64,000 bases of DNA from Nicotiana tabacum (GCF_000715075.1 NC_134101.1:23428822-23492821); one strand, 5' to 3'; shown: positions 36,826 to 48,413, counted from the stretch's first letter. A program made the numbers and translations. The notes: generated by a model from the letters alone, not told the origin.

Positions 36826-37842
36826 AGTCTCTCTTGTTCATTATTGATGCATCATAGCATTGTTGTTGGGCTGCTTATCATAATTTCTGAGAGCCCGAGA
36901 GACTGAAGAGGTTGATGACTAAGTGAATCCGAGGGCCTAATTGTGAGGATATTTATGAGATCGGGTTGCACGTCGTAGCATGTTTTATTGATTTATGCCA
37001 TGATTGACCTATTATAGCGCTTGGGTTGAAGGAGCCCCTACGGAGTCTGTACACACCCCCAGTGAGCGCAGGGACCTACTGAGTGCGAGTGCCGAGTGTC
37101 GAGTGCTGAGTGATTGAGAGGAATGAGTGAATGTGAGGAATGAGTGACTGTGAGGAGAGAGTGACTTTGAGGTTGGAGTGAATGGGAGGACTGAGTGACT
37201 GTTACTCTAAGAGGATGCATTGATTTTATTATTGCTGCATTTTAGTGGTCATATATCACTATTTTGGAAATTTTTGAAAGACATTATCTTTTATTTCAGT
37301 CGAAGTTGATATGAAATTACTATGAAATTTTAAAAGTTGAACTTGAAAGCATGTCTACCTTTTTATGTTGGAAATTACTGTATTTGGACTTAGCTGTGAA
37401 GCTCGTCACTATCTTCAGTTCTTTATTTAGTATTGTTATTTACTAAGTTGGTTGCACTCATACTACACCCTGTACTTCGTGTGCAGATACAGGTGATCCC
37501 GGACACAGTGGGTGTTGATTCTGTCGCACAGTTAATTTTTCGGAGATTCAGAGCTGTCGTATTTTGCAGACCTTGTCTCTCCTTCCATATCTCCTTGTTT
37601 ACTGTATTTGGTCTTAGACTATTATAGACTGTGTTGTCCAAACTTGTAATGTATAGATGCTCATGTACTCAATGAAACCGGGTTTTGGGAGTGTATTTAT
37701 TTCCAATATTTGTCGGATTTACTCTTAAACTTAATTATTATGTTTTCAGTATTTAAAAGAAATTATGGGTTATTGGTTTTGTCGGTTTGCCTAGTATTGA
37801 GATAGGTGCCATCACAACAGGTTAGGATTTTGGGTCGTGACA
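36826..37842 (+). mobile_element. Inverted Tekay-type LTR fragment
   Basis: Reads as an LTR 3' half on the plus strand and ends GGGTCGTGACA at 37,832-37,842. 37,010-37,100 is close to 10-110 at the start of the window. Left it abuts the Tekay gag; right it abuts the Tat integrase remnant. About 19-bp repeats (GAATGAGTGACTGTGAG) lie at 37,115-37,200. Confidence 0.7.
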
Positions 37843-38120
37843 CCTGGTCCTAGACATATTGCGAATGGGCCATCGAACGTTCTCCGGAACAGGGTATTAT
37901 CTTCGGACAAGCTAAACTGGGCCGCCTTCGTACGCAGAGTCCTCGATTCCTTAGGGTCTGAGGGTAGTTTTCTGGTCTTCAGATACTCTATATATTTGTT
38001 TCTCCTGTCCCAAGTTAGGCTTTTTGAGTTTATCTCAGCGTGACCTTCTTCCACTACCGATCTCATGAGTTGTACGACCTCCCCCGAGTTGAACTCATCG
38101 TCATCGACCGACGATCCCAA
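37843..38120 (-). pseudogene. Tat integrase N-terminal remnant
   Basis: The segment upstream of the zinc-binding domain (LTWDRRNKYIEYLKTRKLPS, then TKAAQFSLSEDNTLFRRTFD) matches 49,650-49,830 of the other Tat element. It stops at LCLGPG-like text, where the LTR fragment joins. Confidence 0.75.
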
Positions 38121-38216
38121 GTTAGCGAGAGCATCAGCCTCGCTGTTTTGATCCCAGGGTACATGTTGTAGAGTCCACTCCTTGAACCGATGTAATGTTA
38201 CATGTAGTTTATCCAG

Positions 38217-38573
38217 TTATCTTTGCATTTGTTCCGCTCTGACTTCGAATGTCCCATTACCTTGGTTCACCACAAGGAGGGAGTCGCACTTAGCTTCGAT
38301 CACCTCTGCCCCCAATCTTTTGGCCAGTTCGAGACCTGCAATCATGGCCTCATACTCGGTCTCGTTGTTAGTCAATTTTACAGTCCTAATAGATTGTCTA
38401 ACTATATTACCTGTTGGTGGCTTCAATAAAATGCCATGTCTGGACCCCTTTTCATTTGAGGCATCATCTGTAAAAAAGGTCCAGATTCCCGAAAAAGTCC
38501 ATGAGTTCAACAACAACTCTCTTTCGACCTCGGGTATTAGGGTCGGTGTAAAGTCAGCTACGAAGTCTACCAA
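38217..38573 (-). pseudogene. Archaeal-type RNase H of the minus-strand Tat element
   Basis: The second RNase H characteristic of Tat elements: FFTDDASNEKGSRHGILLKP, TNNETEYEAMIAGLELAKRL and KCDSLLVVNQGNGTFEV with acidic catalytic residues. Open for 118 codons. Confidence 0.75.
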
Positions 38574-38720
38574 AATTTAAGACTTGATGGCGGTCTGGGG
38601 CCTATATTTGATATCGTACCCGCTGATTTCAATGACCCATTTGGCCAATCATCCCGAGAGCTCGGGTTTATGCATTATGTTTCTCAATGGGTAAGTAGTT
38701 ACAATACATATGGGGTGGCA

Positions 38721-39026
38721 TTAAAAGTACGGTTTTAGCTTTCTAGAGACGCTTAGCAAAGTGAGCTCCAATTTTTCTATGTGAGGATACCTAGTTTCGG
38801 CCTTGCCTAGAGTCCTACTAACATAGTAGATTGGAGATTGCGTACCTTCCTCTTCCCAGACCAGGACTCCACTTACCACTACTTCAGATACTGCTAAGTA
38901 CAGGTACATTTGTTCGTCTGCTTTCGGAGTGTGAAGCAATGGCGGGCTCGAGAGGTACCGTTTGAGTTCCTCAAAGGTTTGTTGGCACTCCGGAGTCCAT
39001 GAGAATTTGTTCTTATTCTTCTTCAA
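38721..39026 (-). pseudogene. Gypsy RNase H of the minus-strand Tat element
   Basis: FSWTPECQQTFEELKRYLSS, then YLAVSEVVVSGVLVWEEEGT. The position that carries catalytic Asp in ordinary gypsy RNase H is non-acidic (AVSE), as in the plus-strand copy. Confidence 0.7.
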
Positions 39027-39037
39027 CTATGAAAAAA

Positions 39038-39990
39038 CTAATGGCTCTTGTCGGAGGATCTCGATATGAATCGACCCAAAGAGGCTATGCGCCCGGTTAA
39101 CCTTTGTACGGCCTTGACTTTGTCCACTGCGGTAATGTATTCTATGGCCTTGAGTTTATCAGTATTGATCTCGATTCCCCGGTTGGATACCATGAATCCG
39201 AGGAATTTCCTGGATCCAACTCGGAATGCGTATTTCTCCGGGTTCAGTTTCATATTGTACTTCTTCAATATGTTGAAGGTTTCCTGAAAATATTTTAAAT
39301 GGTCCTCTAGTCGCAGGGACTTAACTAACATGTTGTCATTGTAAACCTCCATTTATTTTCCAATTTGTTCTTCAAACATCCGATTTACTAAGCATTGGTA
39401 AGTGGCACCGACATTTTTTAGTCTGAATGGCATTATGTTATAGCAGTAGGTACTGTACTTAGTGATGACAGACATTTTTTCCTAATCGTCCAGGTTCATC
39501 CAAATTTGGTTGTACCCAGAATAGGCGTCAAGAAAACTGAGGATCTCGTGGACGACCGTCGCATCGATCACGTGATCGATGTTGGGCAAAGGGAAAGAGT
39601 CATTGGGGCATGCCTTATTCAAATCTTTATAGTCCACACACTTTCTTAATTTATTCCCTTTTTAGGGATTACCACTATGTTTTCTAACCAATTCGGGTAT
39701 TTAACCTCCCGAATTGACCCTATTTTTAGGATTTTAGATACCTCTTCTTGGATGAATGCATGCTTGACTTCGGATTGAGGTCTCATTTTCTATTTGACTG
39801 GATGAAAATTCGGGTCCACGCTCAGCTTGTGAGTGGTTATTTCTGGCGGGATACCTGTCATATCAAGGTGGGACCAATCGAAACAATCTATGTTAGCTAT
39901 AAGAAATTGAATGAGTTTTTCTGAGCTGGGGGCTTAACCCCGTGCCCAGGTATACCTTTCAATCGAATAAATGCTCAATCAATATAACCT
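39038..39990 (-). pseudogene. RT of the minus-strand Tat element, catalytic box lost
   Basis: RT segments are recognisable in several frames. The catalytic box, YIDD in the related copy, reads VYNDNMLVKS at about 39,320-39,350, so an essential Asp is missing. Frameshifts throughout. Confidence 0.75.
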
Positions 39991-40251
39991 GTTCCAGCTC
40001 CTCGACCGTCGATTTAGTGTCGTCGGAGTCATCGGGGGATATAAAAGACCTGGGAACCCCATAGTCATCGTCTCTATCGGTTTCATGCTTCTTCGGTTGG
40101 GTTGGGGTCGATGTTGGTAATTGCTATTTGGCTTCTTCCTTGATGACCAACCTGGACCTTTTATCATTGTAAGTGCGGATACCGGGGTCGCCTCTTCGAC
40201 CGCGAACATTTATTTTGCGGCTTGTTATTCTCTGTAGATTGTTTTAATCTC

Positions 40252-40833
40252 TCATGGCATCGGGAATTTCAACACTTGGTGCAGAGTCGAGGGTATTGCC
40301 CTTATGTTGTAGATCCATGGCCTCCCGAACATAGCATTGTACCTTATATCTCCTTCGATTACATAGAACTTGACTTCCCGAATGGTCCCGATGACATTCA
40401 CTGGTAATATTATCTCCCCTTTAGTGGTCTCACACACGATGTTGAATCTGTTTAGAACTCGGACTACAGGCACGATTAGATCTTGTAGACCGAGTTATTC
40501 TACGACCCTCGATCTGATGATGTTGGCCGAGCTACCTGGATCAATTAGCACACGCTTAACTCGAAATTTATTTATGAGTACATATATTACCAATGCATCA
40601 TTGTGGAGCTGTATCCCTTCGGCATCCTCGTCGTTGAAAGACAAGGTCCCCTCCAGCACGTAATCCTGAGTCTGTTTCTCCCTTATGATGGATACTTTGG
40701 TGAGCGTTAGCATCGGCCCCTGGGGGACGTCGACCCCACCAACGATCATGTTAATAACGTGTTGTGGTTCTTCCTGCTCGATCTGTTTATTAGAATCTCT
40801 ATTCCTGAAATGATTCTTGGCTCGATCGCTCAA
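40252..40833 (-). pseudogene. Protease of the minus-strand Tat element
   Basis: Two frames carry VLIDPGSSANIIRSRVVE and then ETTKGEIILPVNVIGTIREV. A stop and shift near 40,495 separate them. Confidence 0.75.
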
Positions 40834-41715
40834 GAACTCTCGGAGATGTCCGTTGTTGAATAGCCGGGCTAGTTCCTCTCTTAATTGTCAGCAGTCTTCT
40901 GTTATGTGGCCGTGAGTGCCATGATATTTGCACATTAGATTAGGATCCCTTTGGGCTGGATCGGACTGTAGAGGTCAAGGCCATTTGGTATCTTTGATGT
41001 GTCCAATGGCTGATACGATGGCGCCAGCGTCGATGTTAAAGTTGTACTCCGATAGCCTTGGCGCTTCCTTAGGCCCGATGGGCCTGTCGAAACTGTTTTT
41101 GCTCATGAGTCCCCGGTTGTTTTGACCTAGATCACTCCTCCTTTCACTTCTCAAAGGGTTTCGCCTAGACCCACTACCTCTTCGGTCTCCATTGTATGGC
41201 TGATACCGATCCCTGTTCAATCTTGGTACACGGTCAACATCTCTCTTGACTCTGTCGACGGATCTGAATGGATAAACGGACCCGGAAGGGGGCCCAAGTT
41301 CCTCGATCATCTTTATGATCTCGGAGTTGGCCTCCGATTCATTTTCATTCGGCCTCCCCGTGATCGGTTCATTTCTGCGGGTGACTTCCCGGGATGGCTC
41401 GGGCTCAATTCTACTTGGCGTGCGGCTTTGGTTCTGCAACTAGGCTATCGCTGCATGTTGAGCCTGTAATATTTTGAAGATCACCCGCAAATTGGTCTCA
41501 TCACCTTCACCAATGTGTGTATTCTGGGCGATCGATCAGACTTCCCTGCGGACGATGTTCTCTGGATCGATAGGCAAATTTGCATTGATGGCCACATGCG
41601 AGCTAGCGCCGAGATCGGCGGGGGGGACCTCGTTATCGGGTGCTACGTTGTTGTTCTTGCCATGGTTGTCGGATTCAGCATCCACGTTTAGAGGGGATGA
41701 CTGGGAGTTCGACAT
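40834..41715 (-). pseudogene. Gag of the minus-strand Tat element, internally deleted
   Basis: Starts at an ATG (41,713-41,715), reads MSNSQSSPLNVDAESDNHGK, continues through RTPSRIEPEPSREVTRRNEP and then jumps to RGLMSKNSFDRPIGPKEAPR and a knuckle (CKYHGTHGHITEDC). Compared with 45,215-46,921 about 700 bp are missing, including the gag core. Confidence 0.7.
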
Positions 41716-41811
41716 TTTGAACTTTGGCCTGAAATTAGAGACACTTCAAAGAACAAGTGTAAAATAGGGTGTGCTATAGAAGTTTGTATCAAATAGTCAA
41801 TATTATCCTTA

Positions 41812-41831
41812 GCTCCACGATGGGCGCCAAA
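41812..41831 (-). other. Primer binding site of the minus-strand Tat element
   Basis: The minus strand reads TTTGGCGCCCATCGTGGAGC, next to the LTR end at 41,833. The related copy reads TTTGGCGCCCACCGTGGGGC. Confidence 0.75.
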
Positions 41832-41832
41832 C

Positions 41833-42502
41833 TGTTTACCCTCAAAATCGGATAACAATTAAATTTGTTAGTGGTTTTAAGGATACGCTGATTAATTTGA
41901 TACAAAGCGATAAATTAAGTTACTATTGAACAAACAAAGATAAAATAAATTCAAACCACACGAGTAGGATAATTCCAGCCTTAGTGAAATAGTCACCCTC
42001 AAGTCAGGCTCACCACGGCCGGCTCCAATGAAAAAGAGAAAGAGCTAGTGACAGATAAAATAATGATATATTACTTTGGTATGTGTGTTATAATGTCCTT
42101 CATGAATTATTAGACCCCCTTTATATAGTAGAAGAGTCCTACTTTAGGTACAACTCTATAAAAGGTAAAAAAATCTTCTGATTAACTAATTGTCGGTTTC
42201 TTATCGATACGTACCGAGATCCCTACCGTGATATCCGGTCGGTCACGGATGTTTCGGCCTTCTGTTGGCTATGCTTGATTGTCCGATAATGTTCTTCGAA
42301 GTCATTCGAGGTTAGGACTGATTCCAGAACCATGACCTCGACATTCTCGAAGGCAGGAGTCATGCCCCGGATTCTGGCTCGGTGGGACTTTCGGCTCGAT
42401 GGGACTTTTGGCTCGATTTTGATCCCTTGCCATCATGTCTCGAGCCTGACTTATCTTGTCGGAATTCGGGTTACACCATGAGCTTGATTTTACTCTTATA
42501 CA
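41833..42502 (-). repeat. 5' LTR of the minus-strand Tat element, 670 bp
   Basis: On the plus strand it starts TGTTTACCCTC and ends CTCTTATACA. A TATA box (TATATAAAGG, minus strand) lies at 42,119-42,128. The flank at 42,503 is ATATG. Confidence 0.7.
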
Positions 42503-42824
42503 ATATGTACAAAGGTCTACAGTCAAACTAGCTTTATGCACACGCGAGAACAAAAAGTACTTTTTTCACCTCACTGGATCGAGCAAGTGCTTGAAAGGAA
42601 TTTTGGAGATCGAAATTGCCTGCGGAAAATTGAAATGGCTCTATTGAAAAGTGTAAATACTCCATTGGGAAGAGTAAATACTTCATAGTAAATAGAGATC
42701 CTAACTATCTACATGGGGACCCAAAATTTCTACTTGTCAATATACATTTGCACTTACCAATATAATATTGGAGACCGTACGAGAGCAACCATAACCCTAA
42801 ATATGGCTCAATATATACAACTCT

Positions 42825-43175
42825 ATGGATATGTATTTGATCATCCTAAACCTCAAACTATTATGTAATCTAAGAAAAATGGATTGGACTCCAACAAAGA
42901 AAGTTATTGACGAAATTTTCTATCAAGATGTTAGGAATCAACTGAAAAAGCTTAAGTCTGAGGTTAACCAATTGATGCTGAGGATGACTCGTGAAATTGG
43001 CGTAGACTACATCAAAAGACTCTTAATGGATTCCTCTCCTCTAATCGGAATATATGACATGTTGGAGGATCTGCTCACTACTGCTTCTGACCCAAATGAA
43101 GCTAACGACAATTCTATTATCAATATCATCAGGACACTGAAGCTGGTTATAAACCATCCAAGTCCCCATCGGTGA
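42825..43175 (+). pseudogene. Gene fragment in the left hairpin arm, unknown family
   Basis: A 116-codon frame, MDMYLIILNLKLLCNLRKMD..., then YQDVRNQLKKLKSEVNQLML and LLMDSSPLIGIYDMLEDLLT. It looks like genuine coding sequence (helical, Leu/Lys/Glu-rich) and a diverged copy is kept in the other arm, but I do not recognise the family. Probably a captured piece of a host gene. Confidence 0.45.
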
Positions 43176-43229
43176 ATCAAAAGAGCGAGTTAGATGGAGA
43201 CTTGGATGCCTTAGCCAGCTTCAGTGTCA

Positions 43230-43508
43230 CTACTGATATTGATAAAAAAAATTGTTGTTAGCTTTATTTGGGTCAGAAGTAGTAGTAAGTAGCTCCTCCA
43301 ACATGTCATATATGCCGGTTAGAGGATATGAATTTATTAAGAGTCTTTTCATATAGTCTATGCCAATTTCACGAGTCATCCTCAGCAATGATAGTTTAAC
43401 CTCGCACTTGAGCTTCTTCAGTTGACTCCTAACATCTTGATACAAAATATTGTGATTCACGGGTGAATCATGAAAAGGTTCGTCAATAACTTTGAAATAT
43501 GTATCCAT
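43230..43508 (-). pseudogene. Matching gene fragment in the right hairpin arm
   Basis: A 92-codon frame pointing toward the loop, with YQDVRSQLKKLKCEVKLSLL and LLINSYPLTGIYDMLEELLT. It resembles the left-arm frame after the first ~40 residues; the N-terminal part differs by an indel. Upstream in this arm is a (GA)n run (43,521-43,538) absent from the left arm. Confidence 0.45.
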
Positions 43509-43775
43509 AGAGTTGTATATAGAGAGAGAGAGAGAGAGCGCGCCCTATTTAGGGTTATGGTTGCTCTTATACGATCTCCAAAATTTGAAAAGTGCAAATT
43601 TGCATTGGTACTTATAAAGTTTGGATCCCCACGTAGATAAATAGAATTCCTATTTACTACAAAGCATTTACACTTCTCACTGAAGTATTTACACTTTACA
43701 ATGGAGCCATTTCAATTTTCAGTAGGCAATTTCGGTCTCTAAAATTCCTTTCATGCATTTGCTCGATCCAACGAC

Positions 43776-43973
43776 GTGAAAAAAATACCTTCACAATTGT
43801 TCTCGCGTATGCATAAAACTGGTTTGAGTGTAGACCTTTGTACATATGGTGCCTTAATACATGGTTGGTATAGTAAAGGAAATATGAAGAAAACATCGAA
43901 AATGTTTCTATCAATGTATGAATATCATCTACAGTCTAATGGTGTAATATACAATATGATTTGCATACTGTAA
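43776..43973 (+). pseudogene. PPR-repeat gene fragment
   Basis: The frame includes MHKTGLSVDLCTYGALIHGW and YSKGNMKKTSKMFLSMYEYH, then NGVIYNMICIL and a stop. The spacing and residues fit a pentatricopeptide repeat and the start of the next one. It straddles the hairpin's right arm and its outer end; the left arm holds only the first part. PPR proteins are RNA-binding factors of organelles; this is just a piece. Confidence 0.6.
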
Positions 43974-44087
43974 AGAGGGCAGTCCTTTGTATAAATAAAC
44001 ATAGTACAGTTTACCCACTGTATCTATTACTTTAGATCAAGTTAAAAATATCAAACAAATTAGGAGTACTTACAATTGCGTATTTAA

Positions 44088-44372
44088 TTTGCTAAACTTA
44101 TTTACTTTAAATAACATTAATAACGTGAAAAGAAGTTTAGCTACTCAAACTTTAAAATAAGGTTTTGTAACTTTCGACTGTATTTTGGAAGTCAAACTAT
44201 TTTTCATTTGACAACTATTATTTCAAAGAGTTTTTTGTGCTATAAAGAATATGAATTTGTAGTTTATGTAGTTACTAAACATTTATCTGTATGTTTAAAA
44301 AGTAAAGTATTGATATGCAAATCACCCAAAACAAAATAGATTCTTGGATATTTATTGATTCTTGTATTTTTA
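44088..44372. other. AT-rich unique-looking flank, original upstream DNA of the SAC3C-like gene
   Basis: No gene or repeat is recognised. It is the left flank of the plus-strand Tat insertion, so before insertion it lay directly upstream of 55,970. Confidence 0.5.
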
Positions 44373-44377
44373 GTTGT
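44373..44377. other. Target-site duplication, left copy (GTTGT)
   Basis: GTTGT precedes the LTR start at 44,378 and recurs directly after the right LTR at 55,965-55,969. Confidence 0.85.
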
Positions 44378-45110
44378 TGTATACGGTCGAAATAGATTTC
44401 GGCCTTAGCACGTCCGATCGAGTTCGAACGATGATTTATCTAAGTAAGATCCCGAAGGTGGAACAAACTAACCTCGAATCGGGGGAGGCCGATCCGTGTC
44501 GAGTTCGATATCATTATCGAGCTCGAATCAAAATCGAACCATGATGAAGAGTAGATCTATCATGCTGATAATTCAGAGACCAACCAACGTTGACTTCGAA
44601 TCAATTCGAGGGTTCGAGCCAGGATTGGGCTCGAACCAAGATCACGAGTTCGAGCCAAAATCAAGCTCAAACAAAAATCGAGGGTACCAAGCAAGATCGA
44701 GCTCGGAGACAAAAGCCGTTGCAATCCCACTAGAGAGAATCTTGGCAGAAACTATGAAAAAGCTGACTTATCATGGGTCTCCCATTGAATGTTTATTTTA
44801 TTATGCTTAGAGACAAATTCCTCCACTATAAAAGGGCTTGGTCACTATTTCTGTACAACAAGTTTTTTTCAGGCTTACATTGTAATAAAAGTGTTATATT
44901 TTTCTACAATAAAGAATCGTTCTTTCAGATTTCTTACATTGATTCTATTTGTTGAATCCTAAGATTCACTGTTCCTGACAACCTTATCTATTTCACACTC
45001 TCTGCAATCTATATTTACATTTCTATTGATCCTTATATTTTATGTTAAGTTACGTCACATATCCTTATAACTGCGTATAAATTCAACTCTATCTATTTTT
45101 CGGGTAAACA
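44378..45110 (+). repeat. 5' LTR, 733 bp
   Basis: Starts TGTATACGGTC and ends CGGGTAAACA. TATAAAA lies at 44,827-44,833 and AATAAA at 44,884-44,889, so the R region likely begins at about 44,860. Words such as CGAGTTCGA, TCGAGCTCGA and GGTTCGAGCC recur across the first 350 bp. Confidence 0.9.
44827..44833 (+). promoter_or_regulatory. TATA box of the 5' LTR
   Basis: TATAAAA after CTCCAC; the same box is at 55,681-55,687 in the 3' LTR. Confidence 0.75.
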
Positions 45111-45113
45111 GTT

Positions 45114-45131
45114 TGGCGCCCACCGTGGGGC
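45114..45131 (+). other. Primer binding site of the plus-strand Tat element
   Basis: TGGCGCCCACCGTGGGGC lies three bases after the LTR end. The tRNA species is not assigned here. Confidence 0.75.
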
Positions 45132-45214
45132 CGAGGATAACAGTGGTTATTTGATACAAATCTAAAAAAATACGCCATTGTGCTTTGCGCTTATTTTCGA
45201 AAACATCCTGAATT

Positions 45215-46921
45215 TTGGATCAGCTACGAATAACCACCAATCAAATGGCTTCACCGATTGATTACGAAGCCGACCTTCAAGATGAAACCAACAACTTGGC
45301 ACCCGGGGCCGAAAGGCTAATTAACGATGGCACCGAGGCTCGAATCGAAGCACCCGAAATTCGAGTCGAAATACCATTGGATATCAATTCACAAATAGCT
45401 TTGGAGGTGAATCAGTGCTCCGAACCGGAAAGAAGCATTCAGAGCGGTACTCGATCCGTAGCCCGAGACAACCAAAATGCGGGAGAAATCGGGACCAGCT
45501 TACGTATGATCTTCGAGATGCTACAAGCCCAGCAAGTAGTGATAGCTCAGTTACAGAGCCAAACTCGCGCACAAAGCAGGCCGGATTTCAATCCACCTCG
45601 AGAAGTCACCCCCAGAACAGAGACCGCCATAGTAAAATCTAACGAGCAAGAATCGGGGACTACTCCTGAAATTACTAAATTGGTCGAAGAACTCACAAAA
45701 CGAGTCGAAGCCAACGACAAGAGGGTGGAAACATACAATGCCGGGGTCGATCAAATCCCGGGGGCTCCACCAATGATAAAGGGGCTTGATTCGAAAAAAT
45801 TCATACAAAAGCCTTTTCCGACGAGTGCGGCACCGAAGCCAATCCCCAAAAAATTCTGTATGCCCGAAATTCCCAAATATAATGGTACGACCGATCCTAA
45901 CGAACATGTCACCTCTTACACATGTGCCATAAAAGGCAACGATTTGGAAGACGATGAGATCGAATCCGTATTGTTGAAAAAGTTCGGGGAGACCCTCTCG
46001 AAGGGAGCGATGATCTGGTACCACAATTTACCGCCGAATTCCATCTATTCTTTTGCCATGTTAGCAGATTCGTTCGTAAAGGCACATGCTGGTGCCATAA
46101 AGGTTGCAACAACGAAATCAGACCTCTTCAAAGTAAAGCAAAGGGAGGATAAAATGCTGAGTGAATTCGTATCCCGATTTCAAATGGAACGCATGTAATT
46201 ACCCCCGGTCACAGACGATTGGGCCGTACAAGCTTTCACCCAAGGGTTGAACGAGCTAAGTTCGACAGCATCACATCGGCTGAAACAAAATTTGATCGAG
46301 TATCCGACGATAACTTGGGCAGATGTACACAACCGATACCAATCGAAAATTAGGGTCGAGGATGATCAGTTGAGAGCTCCGTACGGACCCGTTCATCAGA
46401 ACAGGACAGTTACTAAAAACCAAAAGGAGATCGACAGAGAACAAAGGTCGAACAGAGACCGATATCGATCATACGTCGTAGATCGGGTGAACCACGGTTC
46501 ATCACACAATGCAGTTCGGAATAATCGAAGGATTGATCGAGGCCAAAATTCTCGGGGGCTTATGAGTAAGAGCGGCTTCGATAAATATGTTGATCCTATA
46601 GAAGCACCTCGATTGTCAGAATATAACTTCAGCGTTGGTGTATCCGCTCTTGTGTCAACCATCGGACGCATCAAAGACACTAAATGGCCTCGACCCATGC
46701 AGACCGATCCTGCCCGAAGAAATCCCAATCAAACGTGTGAATATCATGGTACCCATGGCCATAGAACGAAAGATTTCAAGCAACTAAGAGAGGAAATAGC
46801 TCGCTTGTTTAACGAAGGGCACCTTCGGGAATTTTTGAGTGATAGGGCGAAGAACCATTTTAAAAGCAGGGATTTCAGCAGCAAAACGAGCAAGAAGAAC
46901 CGCAGCACATCATCCACATGA
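45215..46921 (+). pseudogene. Tat gag, interrupted
   Basis: The N-terminal 327 codons end at a TAA (46,196-46,198); the same frame continues at once to 46,921, so a single stop divides gag. Visible: IPKYNGTTDPNEHVTSYTCA, GAMIWYHNLPPNSIYSFAML (gag core), RGLMSKSGFDKYVDPIEAPR, and the knuckle-like CEYHGTHGHRTKDF, whose last position is Phe where the minus-strand relative has Cys. A shift near 46,875 moves the continuing reading into the protease frame. Gag would form the particle and bind element RNA. Confidence 0.8.
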
Positions 46922-47552
46922 TCATCGGCGACATTGATATCCCTCAAGGACCAGTACTTAAATGCACTAAAACATCGATGGTGAGGGAAAAGCGATCTCG
47001 GACTCAAGATTACGCACCCATGTGGACTCTATCCTTTGATGATGAAGATGCAGAGGGGGTCATCCAACCTCATAATGACGCACTGGTAATATCCATACTC
47101 ATGAATAAAACTAAAATTAAGCGTGTGTTAATCGATCCAGGTAGCTCGGCCAATATCATCCGATTGAAGGTAGTACAGCAGCTTGACTTACAGGATCAGA
47201 TCGTACCTGCAACTCTGGTCCTAAACGGGTTCAATATGGCATGCGAAACCACCAAGGGTGAGATAATCCTACCAATAAACATGGCCAGAACCATCCAGGA
47301 AACAAAGTTTCACTTGATCGAAGGCGATATGAGATATAAACCCTTTTCGGAAGGCCATGGATCCACAACATGAGAGCTGTACCTTCGACCCTACACCAGG
47401 CTCTCAAATTCCCGACATCGGGAGGTGTCAAAATGGTGTATGGAGAACAGTCAGCCACAAAGGAAATGTTCGCCATCGATGAAGCTAAACCAATGTCCTC
47501 ACTTTTGCCGATAAAGGGATCGGGCCCGGAAGGAGAATGGGACACCAAATAG
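46918..47552 (+). pseudogene. Tat protease
   Basis: The frame from 46,918 holds RTQDYAPMWTLSFDDEDAEG and the active-site VLIDPGSSANIIRLKVVQQL, then CETTKGEIILPINMARTIQE. A shift near 47,345 changes frame; the continuing text (MRAVPSTLHQALKFPTSGGV) runs to a TAG at 47,550-47,552. No methionine start is expected because it follows gag. Confidence 0.8.
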
Positions 47553-48413
47553 CAATCATAGACATCGGCTTCGACCCAGCCAGACAACCAGAAAATCGAA
47601 GAGGATGATGATCAAAGGGTCCTTCAATCTTTCCTAATTCCTGATGACTCCGACGCCACCAAATCAACAATCGAGGAGCTAGAGAAAGTCATATTAATCG
47701 AGCACTGGCCTGAGCGAAAGGTATACTTAGGAACGGGGTTGAGCCCCGAACTCAGGAAGAAACTCGTTCAATTTATTATCGATAACATCGATTGATTGGC
47801 CTGGTCCCATTTAGATATAACAGGGATTCCGCCGGACATAACGACGCATCGGCTAAGTTTGGACCCTAGGTTCAGACCAGTGAAGCAAAAAAGAAGGCCC
47901 TAGTCCGAGAGAAAGCACGCATTCATAAAGGGCGAGGTAACCAAGCTTCTCAAAGTAGGGTCCATTCGGGAGGTGAAATATCCCGAATGGCTAGTCAACG
48001 TAGTTGTAGTCCCTAAAAAAGAGAACAAACTTAGGATGTGTGTGGACTATAAGGATTTGAACAAAGCATGCCCCAAAGATTCCTTTCTGCTGCCCAACAT
48101 CGATCGCATAATCGATGCCACGGCCAGCCACGATATCCTTACTTTTCTCGATGCCTATTCTGGGTATAATCAAATCCAGATGAACCCGGAGGACCAGGAA
48201 AAGACTTCATTTGTCACCAAATATGGAACGTATTGTTATAACGTGATGCCCTTCGGGCTAAAAAACACAGGGGCTACTTACCAATGCCTAGTAAATAAAA
48301 TGTTTGAAGAACAAATAGGAAAATTAATGGAAGTTTATATTGATGACATGTTAGTTAAGTCCCTGCGCGCAGAGGACCATTTGACTCATTTGCAAGAAAC
48401 GTTCGAGATTTAA
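47553..48413 (+). pseudogene. Tat reverse transcriptase
   Basis: The frame 47,973-48,413 carries VVVPKKENKLRMCVDYKDLN, ILTFLDAYSGYNQIQMNPED (first catalytic Asp), YNVMPFGLKNTGATYQ and the intact catalytic box VYIDDMLVKS. Upstream, TGA near 47,793 and TAG near 47,902 interrupt the approach, and TAA at 48,411-48,413 ends the fragment; the same frame resumes at 48,414. Confidence 0.85.

Larger units (their letters stand above)
37843..42502 (-). mobile_element. Truncated Tat-lineage Ty3/gypsy element
   Basis: A minus-strand element whose 5' LTR (41,833-42,502) and PBS are intact in outline, followed leftward by gag, protease, RT, RNase H, archaeal-type RNase H and the start of integrase. The rest of integrase, the 3' region and the 3' LTR are lost at 37,843. 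It is the same lineage as the plus-strand element at 44,378 but more decayed. Confidence 0.8.
42503..44087. repeat. Long inverted repeat (hairpin), arms about 0.67-0.89 kb
   Basis: The arms 42,503-43,174 and 43,196-43,850 are reverse complements apart from scattered mismatches and small indels, with a loop of only about 20 nt (43,175-43,195). Example pairs: ATATGTACAAAGGTCTACAG (42,503) with CTGTAGACCTTTGTACATAT-like text near 43,830; ACACTGAAGCTGGTTATAAA (43,136) with its complement near 43,225. The right arm's outer part (about 44,035-44,087) has its partner at 28,919-28,973. A transcript would fold into a long dsRNA. Confidence 0.8.
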
